The position numbers were made by a program, and so were the translations under genes. Below, one piece after another: positions 1 to 9,065 of a DNA stretch of 23,064 nucleotides (the stretch's first letter is position 1; each line of letters starts with the position of its first letter). The notes under the pieces are model-generated. The model saw only the letters and a program-made list of their open reading frames with translations, did not search any database and had not been told where the DNA came from. This DNA comes from Pseudomonadota bacterium (lineage in GTDB: Bacteria; Pseudomonadota; Gammaproteobacteria; Pseudomonadales; UBA5518): positions 1-23,064 of the forward strand of contig CAUJIL010000091.1 of NCBI GenBank assembly GCA_963204845.1, read 5' to 3'.

Positions 1-39
1 GGGCATCCATAGCAACCGCACCCCGGGCACCACCCGCCC

Positions 40-55
40 GCCGATTATGAGTCGG
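40..55. repeat. 16-bp copy of tRNA-Ile2 anticodon arm (candidate att-site remnant)
   Basis: The 16 bases here are identical to those at 629-644, which form the anticodon stem and loop of the tRNA-Ile2 gene, and lie in the same orientation. Identity stops at both edges of the block; the 33 bases to the left show only weak similarity to the rest of the tRNA 3' half. A direct repeat of part of a tRNA gene on the far side of foreign-looking DNA is the usual footprint of tyrosine-integrase insertion. The att interpretation is inference, because no integrase is visible. Confidence 0.6.
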
Positions 56-65
56 GCAGTCAGGC

Positions 66-92
66 TTGAGGCGTGTGCTGGAAAGGTATAAT
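66..92 (+). promoter_or_regulatory. brnTA promoter
   Basis: A perfect -10 hexamer TATAAT lies at 87-92, with a partial -35 TTGAGG at 66-71 (15-bp spacer, shorter than ideal). Transcription would begin about 99-101, essentially on the brnT ATG at 101, and no Shine-Dalgarno sequence is present, so the message may be leaderless. In characterised BrnTA systems the BrnA antitoxin represses this promoter; I could not identify a convincing operator. Confidence 0.55.
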
Positions 93-100
93 TTTTGCGC

Positions 101-364
101 ATGCGGACCTTCGAGTTCAATCCCGAGAAATGCCAAGCCAACCTCGTGAAGCACGGGATCGATTTCGCTCAGGCGCAGCAGTTGTGGGATGACCCTGGGA
201 TGATAGAAGTTCAGGCCAGGTCGACCGACGAACCGCGTTCCATCGTGATCGCTAAGTTGCAGGGCATGATGTGGTCAGCTGTGATCACGGTGAGGAGCGA
301 CTGCATCCGGATCATATCGGTGCGGCGATCCAGGCCAGCAGAGGTGACGTTGTATGAAAGCTAA
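101..364 (+). CDS. brnT: BrnT family toxin (type II toxin-antitoxin)
   Basis: The 87-residue product has the BrnT/DUF4258-like layout: an N-terminal FEFNPEK segment, the KHGIDFAQAQQLWDD motif (residues ~17-31), and a C-terminal IRIISVRRSRPAE segment matching the family's I-R-I-I-S-x-R-x-A core. BrnT proteins are RelE-fold ribonucleases that inhibit translation and are neutralised by BrnA. The ATG at 101 is preferred; an in-frame TTG at 95 would add two residues. The stop overlaps the start of brnA by 11 bp, as in other brnTA operons. The C-terminal motif and length suggest an intact toxin, but activity is not shown by sequence. GC on sampled lines is about 58%, below neighbouring core genes, which fits horizontal acquisition. 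Confidence 0.85.
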   Translation: MRTFEFNPEKCQANLVKHGIDFAQAQQLWDDPGMIEVQARSTDEPRSIVIAKLQGMMWSAVITVRSDCIRIISVRRSRPAEVTLYES

Positions 365-590
365 GGAACTCGACGACAAATTCGACTCGGGCAAGGACGA
401 CATAGTCGATGATCTCGACCTGTCGACGCTGAAACGTCCCAATCAGGCGCAGCGCCGCGTGAACGTCGACTTCCCGGAATGGATGATCGCCTCGCTGGAC
501 AGAGAGGCGGCACGTCTGGGTGTGACGCGCCAATCCGTGATCAAGGTGTGGCTCGCAGAGCGCCTGGAAAGCACGTCGCGTGCAAGGTAG
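354..590 (+). CDS. brnA: BrnA family antitoxin
   Basis: This 78-residue protein starts inside the end of brnT (11-bp overlap), implying translational coupling. Residues ~1-30 are acidic and probably wrap the toxin. Residues ~34-73 look like a ribbon-helix-helix DNA-binding domain: RRVNVDFPEWMIASLDREA followed by LGVTRQSVIKVWLAERL, the typical strand-helix-helix pattern of BrnA/CopG proteins. BrnA binds and neutralises BrnT and autoregulates the operon. The stop codon lies only 5 bp from the 3' end of the oppositely oriented tRNA-Ile2 gene. Sampled lines have about 52-58% GC, again below the surroundings. Confidence 0.85.
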   Translation: MKAKELDDKFDSGKDDIVDDLDLSTLKRPNQAQRRVNVDFPEWMIASLDREAARLGVTRQSVIKVWLAERLESTSRAR

Positions 591-595
591 AAAAG

Positions 596-672
596 TGGTG
601 GGCCCAGCAGGACTTGAACCTGCGACCTGCCGATTATGAGTCGGACGCTCTGACCAACTGAGCTATGGGCCC
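596..672 (-). tRNA. ileX: tRNA-Ile2 (anticodon CAT, lysidine-modified)
   Basis: The minus strand folds into a complete cloverleaf: acceptor GGGCCCA/TGGGCCC, D arm GCTC...GAGC, anticodon loop CTCATAA with anticodon CAT at 636-638, T arm GCAGG-TTCAAGT-CCTGC, discriminator A and an encoded CCA (596-598). CAT could mean Met or Ile2. C4-G69 and C5-G68 in the acceptor stem, and the overall likeness to known minor isoleucine tRNAs, favour Ile2, whose C34 TilS converts to lysidine to read AUA. The 27-43 pair of the anticodon stem is a T-C mismatch. It lies downstream of rpoD on the same strand and may be co-transcribed. The anticodon arm is repeated at 40-55. Confidence 0.9.
629..644. repeat. tRNA anticodon arm, second copy of the 16-bp direct repeat
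   Basis: This block is the anticodon stem-loop within the tRNA-Ile2 gene and is identical to 40-55, 589 bp away. Together the copies bracket brnTA. Anticodon loops of tRNA genes are common crossover sites for tyrosine integrases. Confidence 0.6.
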
Positions 673-686
673 GTAGCCGGCGCCGT

Positions 687-705
687 GCCGCGCGTGTGGC
701 GCGGC
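687..705 (-). terminator. Hairpin between rpoD and tRNA-Ile2
   Basis: A perfect 7-bp stem (687-693 with 699-705, 5-base loop) lies between the rpoD stop and the tRNA 5' end, with a further GCCGG/CCGGC pairing partly available outside it. There is no following T-run on either strand, so it is at best a weak terminator. It could equally be an RNA-processing site separating rpoD mRNA from the tRNA precursor. Confidence 0.3.
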
Positions 706-733
706 CGGCGGGGTGCGCGGAACGCGCCGCGCT

Positions 734-2599
<1,866 letters not shown>

Positions 2600-2646
2600 T
2601 CGATATCCTGCAAGAGTATCAGGGGCGCGGAGGGAGCTAGCCGCCC

Positions 2647-2652
2647 ATTATA
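2647..2652 (-). promoter_or_regulatory. -10 element of internal rpoD promoter
   Basis: The minus strand reads TATAAT here, 47 bases before the rpoD start codon, in the dnaG-rpoD gap. No good -35 hexamer lies at 16-18 bp spacing. A small ACGCAA/TTGCGT inverted repeat sits just upstream at 2676-2690. A separate rpoD promoter is known in other gammaproteobacteria, which makes this plausible. Confidence 0.45.
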
Positions 2653-2741
2653 GTGAAGAAGCCACGCCCGGCTCTACGCAAAAATTGCGTGCCTGGCAAC
2701 CATTTTCCCCGCGCTGCGACTCCCCGAAGGGTAGTGCAGGC

Positions 2742-4535
2742 TCACTTCTTTGTCGCCTTCAGCAGCTCCAGGTACTGCGCCTTCTGCGCCAGGCTCAGCT
2801 CGGCGAACGGGATGCGCCCCAGTTCGCTCAGCCGCTGGGTCGCGTCCTGGCGGGTGGCGCAGTGCAGCAGGTGCCCCATCAGGTCGCGGAACTCCTGTTC
2901 GACATCGGCGCCCGGCACAAGGTTCTCGGCGGCGAGTCGCGCCAGCAACTCGCCCTCGGGGGTGTCGTACCAGTAGCCGAGCAGTACGCCCAGGCTGGGC
3001 CGGGGCGTGGCGCGCAGACGCTCCACGACCTGGCGGAACAGCGGCAGGTCGGGTTCGTCCAGCCCGGCGAGGCGCTCGTCGCCGGGAACATGGGCGAGCA
3101 GCGCGGGGTTCTGCAACAGCAGCCGGATCGCGTTGCGCACCGATCCGGGTACCCGGCGCGTGCCCTGTGGTGGCGTCGGGCGCCGCGAAGTCGGCGTGAC
3201 CTCCGGCACCGGTGCTTCCTCACGAGCCGCACTGGCCGGTTTCGGCGTCCCGGCGGCGCGCGGCAACTGCGCGGTCGAGACGCCAATACGCGCCGCCAGC
3301 GCGTTGCGCAGCAGTTCGCGGAACACCGTTCCGGGGATACGTTCGATCGCCGGCAGCAGGGCCTTGCTGAGTGCCGCGCGCCCGTCCATCGTCTCGAGGT
3401 CGATGCCGCGGGCGTGGTGTTCGAACAGATAGGCCGACAACGGGATCGCTCCAGTCACCAGTTCACGGAATGCATCGCCCCCGATACGACGCACGAGGCT
3501 GTCCGGATCCTCGCCCTCGGGCAGGAACAGGAACGCGGCCTGCCGGCCGTCATGCATGAACGCCAGCGCGATGTCGAGCGCGCGCGCCGCCGCGCGTCGT
3601 CCGGCGTCGTCACCGTCGAAGCAGAACACCACGCGCGGGGTATAGCGGTAGAGCCGCTGCAGATGCGTCGGCGTGAGCGCGGTGCCCAGCGTGCCGGTGG
3701 CGTTGTCGACGCCGTGCTGCGCCAGCATCACCACGTCCATGTAGCCCTCGACGACCAGCACGCTGTCCAGCTGGCGGACGGCCTGGCGTGCCTCGAACAG
3801 CCCGTAGAGTTCCTGACCCTTGTGAAACAGCGCGGTTTCCGGCGAATTCAGGTACTTCGGCTTCTCGTCGCCGAGCACGCGTCCGCCGAACGCCACGGTG
3901 CGCCCGCGGTTGTCGCGGATCGGGAACATGATCCGGTGACGGAAGCGGTCGTACGGGCTGCCGTCGTCGCGGGTCACCAGCAGCCCGGCGTCGAGCAGCA
4001 GCTTGCGGTCGGCTTCCGTCGTGCCGAGTACGCCGAGCAGGTTCTCCCAGCCGGGCGGAGCGAAGCCGATGCCGAAGCGCTCCAGCGTGCCGTCGCTGAC
4101 GCCGCGTCCCGCCAGGTACTGCCTGGCCTCCACGGCCTGGGGGTGCGAGTCCAACTGCGCGCGGAACCATTTCGCGGCGGCCTCGATGCGCACCGCGAGT
4201 TCCGCCTGGCGGGGTGAGGCGCGCGGTGCCGATCCTTCACGTGGCACCTCGACGCCGGCCAGCGCGGCAAGCTTCTCCACCGCGGCCGGGAAGTCCAGTC
4301 GCTCGTATTCCATCAGGAAGCCGATCGCGTTGCCGCCTGCGCCGCAGCCGAAGCAGTAGTAGAACTGGCGCTCCGGACTGACGCTGAACGAAGGGGACTT
4401 CTCGGAGTGGAACGGGCAGAGTGCCGAATAGTTCTTGCCCGACTTGCGCAGATTCACGCGCGTGTCGATCACATCGACGATGTCCACCCGTTCGAGCAGG
4501 TCGTCGATGAATTGCTGGGGGATTCTTCCTGACAT
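2742..4535 (-). CDS. dnaG: DNA primase DnaG
   Basis: This 597-residue primase makes RNA primers for lagging-strand replication. The N-terminal CHC2 zinc finger uses C40, H43, C61 and C64. The RNA polymerase domain includes the basic DRFRHRIMFPIRD stretch (196-208). The TOPRIM metal site has E263-G-Y-M-D267 and DGDDAGRRA from residue 307. A proline-rich linker at about 420-450 leads to the DnaB-interacting C-terminal domain (~455-597). Length is normal for the family. The ATG at 4535 has only a weak AGGG upstream. It lies 75 bp after yqeY and upstream of rpoD in the conserved macromolecular synthesis operon. Confidence 0.98.
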   Translation of the reverse strand: MSGRIPQQFIDDLLERVDIVDVIDTRVNLRKSGKNYSALCPFHSEKSPSFSVSPERQFYYCFGCGAGGNAIGFLMEYERLDFPAAVEKLAALAGVEVPREGSAPRASPRQAELAVRIEAAAKWFRAQLDSHPQAVEARQYLAGRGVSDGTLERFGIGFAPPGWENLLGVLGTTEADRKLLLDAGLLVTRDDGSPYDRFRHRIMFPIRDNRGRTVAFGGRVLGDEKPKYLNSPETALFHKGQELYGLFEARQAVRQLDSVLVVEGYMDVVMLAQHGVDNATGTLGTALTPTHLQRLYRYTPRVVFCFDGDDAGRRAAARALDIALAFMHDGRQAAFLFLPEGEDPDSLVRRIGGDAFRELVTGAIPLSAYLFEHHARGIDLETMDGRAALSKALLPAIERIPGTVFRELLRNALAARIGVSTAQLPRAAGTPKPASAAREEAPVPEVTPTSRRPTPPQGTRRVPGSVRNAIRLLLQNPALLAHVPGDERLAGLDEPDLPLFRQVVERLRATPRPSLGVLLGYWYDTPEGELLARLAAENLVPGADVEQEFRDLMGHLLHCATRQDATQRLSELGRIPFAELSLAQKAQYLELLKATKK

Positions 4536-4610
4536 CGGCCCTCGCGCGGGTGGGGCGCGCTCATCGTAGCCGAACCGGCGGGGCCTCGCCCGTCGCGCCG
4601 GCGGCGCGGT

Positions 4611-5063
4611 TCAGCCGAGCCGGGTCTTGATGCGCTGGCTGACCAGCCCCATGTCGGCGCGGCCCTGGACCTTGGGCTTCAGGATCGCCATCACGCGGCC
4701 CATGTCTTTCATCGAGGTGGCGCTGCTCTCGCGTACCGCCGCATCGATCAGTGCCTCGAGTTCGGGGGCGTCCAGCGGCTGCGGCATGAAGTCCTGGATC
4801 ACCGCGACTTCCCCGGCCTCGATCTCGACCAGGTCCTCGCGGCCAGCGGCACGGAACTGCTGGATCGAGTCGCGTCGTTGTTTGAGCATGCGGTCGAGGA
4901 TCACGAGCACGCGTGCGTCGTCGACCTCGATGCGTTCGTCGACCTCGAAGCGCTTGATCTCGGACTGGATCAGGCGGATCGCACCGAGGCGTGCCTTCTC
5001 GTGCGCCCGCATCGCGGCCTTCATCGCCTCGGTGATGCGGGCTTTCAGCGTGGCTTCGCTCAT
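4611..5063 (-). CDS. yqeY: GatB/YqeY domain protein
   Basis: The 150-residue product matches stand-alone YqeY proteins. It begins with helices rich in Lys/Arg (TLKARITEAMKAAMRAHEK) and ends with the family signature MKDMGRVMAILKPKVQGRADM (about residues 117-137) followed by VSQRIKTRL. This fold is shared with the tRNA-binding tail of GatB, so a role near tRNA is inferred; the stand-alone protein has no firmly established function. It sits between rpsU (31-bp gap) and dnaG (75-bp gap), its usual position in many proteobacteria. A GAACCG/CGGTTC inverted repeat spans its stop codon and might modulate read-through into dnaG. Confidence 0.93.
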   Translation of the reverse strand: MSEATLKARITEAMKAAMRAHEKARLGAIRLIQSEIKRFEVDERIEVDDARVLVILDRMLKQRRDSIQQFRAAGREDLVEIEAGEVAVIQDFMPQPLDAPELEALIDAAVRESSATSMKDMGRVMAILKPKVQGRADMGLVSQRIKTRLG

Positions 5064-5094
5064 CGGACGCTCGCGTCCCGCAACCGGGGCGCGA

Positions 5095-5310
5095 TCAGTA
5101 CATGCGCTGCTGGCGGCGTGCCTCGCGGCTCACCTTCTTCAGGTGGCGCTTCACGGCAGCGGCGGCCTTGCGCTTGCGGACCCAGGTGGGCTTCTCGTAG
5201 AACTCGCGGCGGCGCACTTCGGCGAGCACGCCGGCTTTTTCGCAGGAACGCTTGAAACGGCGCAGAGCCACGTCGAACGGCTCGTTGTCTTTGACCTTGA
5301 TGGACGGCAT
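5095..5310 (-). CDS. rpsU: 30S ribosomal protein bS21
   Basis: The 71-residue, highly basic protein has the bS21 pattern: PSIKVKDNEPFDVALRRFKRSCEK at the N terminus, then a long Arg/Lys helix (RRREFYEKPTWVRKRK) and the tail RRQQRMY. bS21 binds the 30S platform near the anti-Shine-Dalgarno region and aids initiation. The ATG at 5310 has AGGT six bases upstream. It is the first gene of the rpsU-yqeY-dnaG-rpoD operon and follows a good sigma-70 promoter. This places ribosome, replication and transcription initiation genes in one transcript. Confidence 0.98.
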   Translation of the reverse strand: MPSIKVKDNEPFDVALRRFKRSCEKAGVLAEVRRREFYEKPTWVRKRKAAAAVKRHLKKVSREARRQQRMY

Positions 5311-5385
5311 TCGGTACCTACCGGACGGTTGTTCGGAACTCGTTCTGTCACCGCAGGCGGCCCAAAGTGGCGTGCGGGGCGCCGA

Positions 5386-5414
5386 ATTCTAAAGGCATCC
5401 CCGGCGGATTGCAA
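5386..5414 (-). promoter_or_regulatory. Promoter of the rpsU-yqeY-dnaG-rpoD operon
   Basis: On the minus strand TTGCAA (5409-5414) is followed after exactly 17 bp by TAGAAT (5386-5391), a strong sigma-70 match. It gives a 5' leader of about 70 bases before rpsU. I saw no LexA box of the type found in the E. coli operon. Confidence 0.75.
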
Positions 5415-5481
5415 AACCCGGGGCGTGGGCATTATTGCCGGGCGGCGCGCGCCGGTGGACGGTGCCGGGTATCATCGACCC

Positions 5482-6513
5482 ATGCGCGTACTCGGAATCG
5501 AGACATCCTGCGACGAAACCGGCCTCGCGGTCTACGACTCGGAGCGCGGACTGCTGGCGCACGTGCTGCACAGCCAGGTCGCGCTGCACGCCGAGTACGG
5601 CGGCGTGGTGCCGGAGCTGGCATCGCGGGATCACGTGCGGCGCACGCTGCCGTTGCTGCATCGCGTACTGCACGCCGCGGCCTGCGAGCCGGGGCATATC
5701 GACGCGCTCGCCTACACCGCCGGCCCCGGACTGCTGGGCGCGCTGCTGGTGGGCGGGTGCATCGCGCGTTCGCTGGCGTTCGCCTGGGGCGTGCCGGCGA
5801 TCGGCGTGCACCACATGGAGGCGCACCTGCTCGCACCGATGCTCGAGGAGCAGCGGCCGGTATTCCCGTTCGTCGCGCTGCTGGTCTCCGGCGGCCACAC
5901 GCAGCTGGTGCTGGTCGAGCGGATCGGCTGTTACCGGATCCTCGGCGAGTCGCTCGACGATGCGGCCGGCGAGGCCTTCGACAAGGTCGCGAAGATGCTC
6001 GGGCTCGACTATCCGGGCGGCCCGCGGCTGGCCGAACTGGCCGCCGGCGGCTCGCCCGGACGCTTCGCGCTGCCGCGGCCGATGACCACGCGCGCCGGGC
6101 TCGACTTCAGCTTCAGCGGGCTCAAGACCGCGGTCGGGACCGTGCTGCGTCAGTTGCAGTCCGGGCCGGGCGGGCTGGCACCCGGCGATCGCGCGGATCT
6201 CGCCGCCTCGTTCCAGCAGGCGGTGATCGATACGCTCGTGATCAAGTGCCGGCGCGCGCTCGATGTGACGGGGTTGCGGCAGCTCGTGCTCGCCGGGGGC
6301 GTGAGCGCCAACCGCGAGTTGCGCGAACGCCTGCGCGTCGAGGCGAGCACGCACGACTGGGAGGTGTTCTATCCGCGCGCGGAATTCTGCACCGACAACG
6401 GCGCGATGATCGCCTACGCCGGCTGCCAGCGGCTGCTCGCGGGCGAGCACGACGACCTCGCGGTCCGTGCGCTGGCGCGCTGGCCGATGGACACGCTCGC
6501 GCCGGTGCCCTGA
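5482..6513 (+). CDS. tsaD: tRNA N6-threonylcarbamoyladenosine transferase TsaD
   Basis: The 343-residue protein transfers threonylcarbamoyl to A37 of ANN-decoding tRNAs, working with TsaB and TsaE. It has the Kae1/Qri7 ASKHA fold: IETSCDETG at 6-14, metal-binding H111 and H115 in HHMEAHL, the SGGHT phosphate loop at 136-140, and D305 completing the metal site. Length is typical. The ATG at 5482 gives the canonical MRVLGIETS start; longer upstream frames are not conserved. There is no Shine-Dalgarno sequence, but TATCAT lies 6 bases before the ATG, so a leaderless transcript is possible. It is divergent from rpsU, as is usual in gammaproteobacteria, and is followed by folB after 15 bp, without the plsY gene often found between them. 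Confidence 0.97.
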   Translation: MRVLGIETSCDETGLAVYDSERGLLAHVLHSQVALHAEYGGVVPELASRDHVRRTLPLLHRVLHAAACEPGHIDALAYTAGPGLLGALLVGGCIARSLAFAWGVPAIGVHHMEAHLLAPMLEEQRPVFPFVALLVSGGHTQLVLVERIGCYRILGESLDDAAGEAFDKVAKMLGLDYPGGPRLAELAAGGSPGRFALPRPMTTRAGLDFSFSGLKTAVGTVLRQLQSGPGGLAPGDRADLAASFQQAVIDTLVIKCRRALDVTGLRQLVLAGGVSANRELRERLRVEASTHDWEVFYPRAEFCTDNGAMIAYAGCQRLLAGEHDDLAVRALARWPMDTLAPVP

Positions 6514-6528
6514 GGGAGGCGAACTGCG

Positions 6529-6903
6529 ATGAGCGACATCGTCTACATCCACGGACTGCGCGTCGAGGCGGTGATCGGGATCCATGCCTGGGAGCGGCAC
6601 GTGCGCCAGGAGCTCGTGATCGATCTCGAGATGGCCTGGGACACCGCGCGCGCCGCGCGCTCCGACGCGATCGACGACGCGCTGGACTACCAGCACGTGG
6701 CCGAGCGCGTGAGCGTACTGGTCGCCGGGCAGTCCTGTGGACTCGTGGAGACGCTGGCCGAGCGGATTGCGCAGGCGCTGCGGGCCGAGTACGGCCTGCC
6801 GTGGCTGCGGGTGAAGATCGGCAAACCCGGTGCGGTACCGGCGGCGCGCGACGTCGGCGTGATCATCGAGCGCGGCACCCGGCCGGCGTCGACGGCCGGC
6901 TAG
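6529..6903 (+). CDS. folB: Dihydroneopterin aldolase FolB
   Basis: The 124-residue enzyme converts 7,8-dihydroneopterin to 6-hydroxymethyl-dihydropterin and glycolaldehyde in folate synthesis. The FolB/FolX fold is clear: DIVYIHGLRVEAVIGIHAWER at the start, E22, Y54 in LDYQHVAERV, E74 in LVETLAERIA and the catalytic lysine K99 in KIGKPGAVP. Other pterin-binding tunnel-fold enzymes are possible, but this combination is typical of FolB. GGGAGG lies well placed upstream of the ATG at 6529, and the gene follows tsaD by 15 bp, so the two are probably one operon. The next pathway enzyme, FolK, which often neighbours folB, is not in the window. Confidence 0.95.
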   Translation: MSDIVYIHGLRVEAVIGIHAWERHVRQELVIDLEMAWDTARAARSDAIDDALDYQHVAERVSVLVAGQSCGLVETLAERIAQALRAEYGLPWLRVKIGKPGAVPAARDVGVIIERGTRPASTAG

Positions 6904-6912
6904 CGTTGGCGA

Positions 6913-6940
6913 CTTGCCGACTTGCCGGCGGGTCGGCAGG
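6913..6940. terminator. Hairpin between convergent folB and cca
   Basis: A 9-bp stem with one wobble pair (6913-6921 with 6932-6940, 10-base loop) lies in the 62-bp gap between the two stop codons. No T-run follows on either side, so it may act as a weak two-way terminator or only as an mRNA 3'-end stabiliser. Confidence 0.35.
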
Positions 6941-6965
6941 CAGGCGGATGTGTGACGCGCGTGTC

Positions 6966-8192
6966 TCAGGCGGTGTCGGCCAGCGCCGCGGCGATCGCGT
7001 GGCAGCGCCGCTCGTGCAGGTCGCGCGCGATCTGCTCGCCGCGCAGGCCGCGCGCCAGCGACGCCGCCGCATCGACCGTGAGCGCCGCCGCGCGCGCGCG
7101 GCGCAGCCGCTCGGGGCCCGGGTACGCGCAGTCCTCGCGGCCGCCACGGCCCCGCGCATCGGCATCGCAGGCTGCCAGGAAGTCCTCGAAGCGTTCCCCC
7201 TGGCGCAGCGCATCCAGGTCTTCGAGCAGCGTGAGCAGCGTCGCCGCGCGCATCTCCGCGGCGCGGTGGCAACGCGTGTGGTGCAGGCACACCAGCAGCG
7301 CCAGCTCACGCCACGCGGCCGGAACGCGCAGCCGTGCACACAGCGCGCGCACCGCCGCCGCCCCCAATTTCTCGTGCCCCGTGTGCGAAGGCCAGCCTTC
7401 GCGAGGCGTCAGGGCCTTGCCGAGGTCGTGCACCAGCACCGCGAAGCGCGCGGGCGTCGACAGCGCGCGCTGCGCCGCCATCCGCAGCGCGAGCAGTACG
7501 TGTTCGCCGGTGTCGATCTCGGGGTGATAGAGCGCCGGCTGCGGCACGCCGAACAGTGCGTCCACCTCGGGCAGCACCGTGGCCAGCGCTCCGCAGGCGC
7601 GCAGTGTGCGCACGAATTCCTGCGGCGCGGCCTCGGCGAGCGCGCGCCGCGTCTCGGCCCAGACGCGCTCGGCCACCAGATGCGCCAGTTCACCGCTGGA
7701 CACGATCTCGCGCATCAGCGCGAGCGTCTGCGGATGCACGCTGAAACCAAGCGGCGCGAAGCGCGCCATGAACCGTGCGACGCGCAGTACGCGCAGCGGG
7801 TCTTCCGTGAACGCTGCCGACACGTGGCGCAGCACGCGCGCACGCAAGTCGCGCGCGCCGCCCCACGGATCGATCAGGCGGCCGTCGGCGTCCATCGCCA
7901 TCGCATTGATGCTGAGGTCGCGCCGCGCCAGGTCTTCCTCGAGTGACACCGAGCCGTCGCTCTCGACGCTGAAGCCCCGGTAGCCGTGGCCGCTCTTGCG
8001 TTCGCGGCGCGCCAGCGCGTATTCCTCTGCGGTCTGCGGATGCAGGAACACCGGAAAGTCGCGGCCGACGCGGCGGTAGCCGCGCGCGAGCATCTGCTCG
8101 GCGGTCGCGCCGACGACGACCCAGTCGCGTTCGGTGACCGCAAGACCGAGCAGGGAGTCGCGGACCGCGCCGCCGACCAGGAAAACGCGCAC
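6966..8192 (-). CDS. cca: Multifunctional CCA-adding tRNA nucleotidyltransferase
   Basis: The enzyme adds or repairs the 3' CCA of tRNAs. I start it at the GTG at 8192, giving 408 residues and an N terminus (RVFLVGGAVRDSLLG) that aligns with E. coli Cca; upstream codons in this frame look non-conserved. The nucleotidyltransferase motif has catalytic E21 and D23 (ERDWVVVG), then RRDLSINAMA (90-99) and DPLRVLRVARF (131-141). The C-terminal HD domain has HPEIDTGEH (223-231) and H255-D256 in VLVHDLGKA, typical of the longer gamma-type enzyme with phosphohydrolase activity. It is the last gene of the minus-strand cluster, 66 bp after apaH. The tRNA-Ile2 gene in this window already encodes CCA, so a repair role would apply there. 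Confidence 0.96.
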   Translation of the reverse strand: MRVFLVGGAVRDSLLGLAVTERDWVVVGATAEQMLARGYRRVGRDFPVFLHPQTAEEYALARRERKSGHGYRGFSVESDGSVSLEEDLARRDLSINAMAMDADGRLIDPWGGARDLRARVLRHVSAAFTEDPLRVLRVARFMARFAPLGFSVHPQTLALMREIVSSGELAHLVAERVWAETRRALAEAAPQEFVRTLRACGALATVLPEVDALFGVPQPALYHPEIDTGEHVLLALRMAAQRALSTPARFAVLVHDLGKALTPREGWPSHTGHEKLGAAAVRALCARLRVPAAWRELALLVCLHHTRCHRAAEMRAATLLTLLEDLDALRQGERFEDFLAACDADARGRGGREDCAYPGPERLRRARAAALTVDAAASLARGLRGEQIARDLHERRCHAIAAALADTA

Positions 8193-8258
8193 GCTTGTCG
8201 CCCGTGGATGAAGGAGGAAACACCGACAGTCTAGCAAGTCGTCCCGCGGCGCCGTGCC

Positions 8259-9065
8259 TCAGCAGTCGCAGTGGAACAGCCGGCCGTCCTCGAGGCGCAG
8301 CGCCCGTAGCCGCCCGCCCCACACGCAGCCGGTATCGAGGGCGTGCACCCCGGGCACGCCCGGCTCGCCTTCCAGCGCGGCCCAGTGGCCGAAGACGACC
8401 GGGGTGGCGGCGCTGCGCCGCCCGGGGTAGGTGAACCACGGCGCGAAGCCCGGATTGGCGTCCTCCGGCTTGCCCTTGTTGTCGAGATCGAGCCGGCCGT
8501 CGGGCGAGCAGAAACGCATGCGGGTCAGGTAGTTCGTGATCAGACGCAGGCGCTCGACGCCCGTCAGCGTCTCGTCCCAGGTGTCGGGGACGTTGCCGTA
8601 CATGTGGTGCAGGAACTCCCCGTAGCGCGGTCCGCGCAGCGTGCGCTCCACTTCCAGCGCCAGCGCCACCGCCTGGTCGGCGTCCCACTGCGGCGGGATG
8701 CCGGCGTGCACCATCAGGTGCGGGTAGCCCGGCTCACGATGCACCAGCGGGCAGGCGCGCAGCCACGCGAGCAGCGGTTCGCGGTCCGGCGCCTCGAGGA
8801 CGGCGTTCAGCGAATCCTTGCGCGTGGGCTTGCGCACGCCGTCGGCCACCGCGAGCAGGTGCAGGTCGTGGTTGCCGAGCACGGTGACCGCGCGCTCGCC
8901 CAGCGCGTGCACGAAGCGCAGCACCGCGAGCGAGTCGGGGCCGCGGTTGACCAGGTCGCCGGCGAACCAGAGGCGGTCCGCGGCCGGGTCGAAGCGCAGC
9001 GCTTCGAGCAGGCGCTGCAGCGGCTCGAAGCAGCCCTGCACGTCGCCGATCGCGTAGGTGGCCAT
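8259..9065 (-). CDS. apaH: Symmetrical bis(5'-nucleosyl)-tetraphosphatase ApaH
   Basis: The 268-residue metallophosphatase hydrolyses Ap4A to two ADP and also removes Np4 caps from RNA. Calcineurin-like motifs are intact: GDVQGC (7-12, with the Gln characteristic of ApaH), GDLVNRGPDS (36-45) and GNHDLHLLA (64-72), with further metal-binding His residues in MVHAGIPPQWD. The ATG at 9065 shares its A with the TGA stop of rsmA (TGATG), so translation is probably coupled. In E. coli and Pseudomonas apaG lies between rsmA and apaH; here it is absent. Much longer reading of this frame upstream is antisense-like and was not used. Confidence 0.97.
   Translation of the reverse strand: MATYAIGDVQGCFEPLQRLLEALRFDPAADRLWFAGDLVNRGPDSLAVLRFVHALGERAVTVLGNHDLHLLAVADGVRKPTRKDSLNAVLEAPDREPLLAWLRACPLVHREPGYPHLMVHAGIPPQWDADQAVALALEVERTLRGPRYGEFLHHMYGNVPDTWDETLTGVERLRLITNYLTRMRFCSPDGRLDLDNKGKPEDANPGFAPWFTYPGRRSAATPVVFGHWAALEGEPGVPGVHALDTGCVWGGRLRALRLEDGRLFHCDC

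Noticed and set aside
479..661. 60-codon plus-strand frame ending in DLNLRPADYESDALTN
   Set aside because: It is the antisense translation of the tRNA-Ile2 gene plus an alternative frame of brnA; this is a well-known spurious protein type.
8207..8233. Small plus-strand ORF with an AAGGAGG-like run, antisense to the region before cca
   Set aside because: Only eight codons, no promoter, and the GGAGG lies inside the ORF rather than before it; chance is sufficient.
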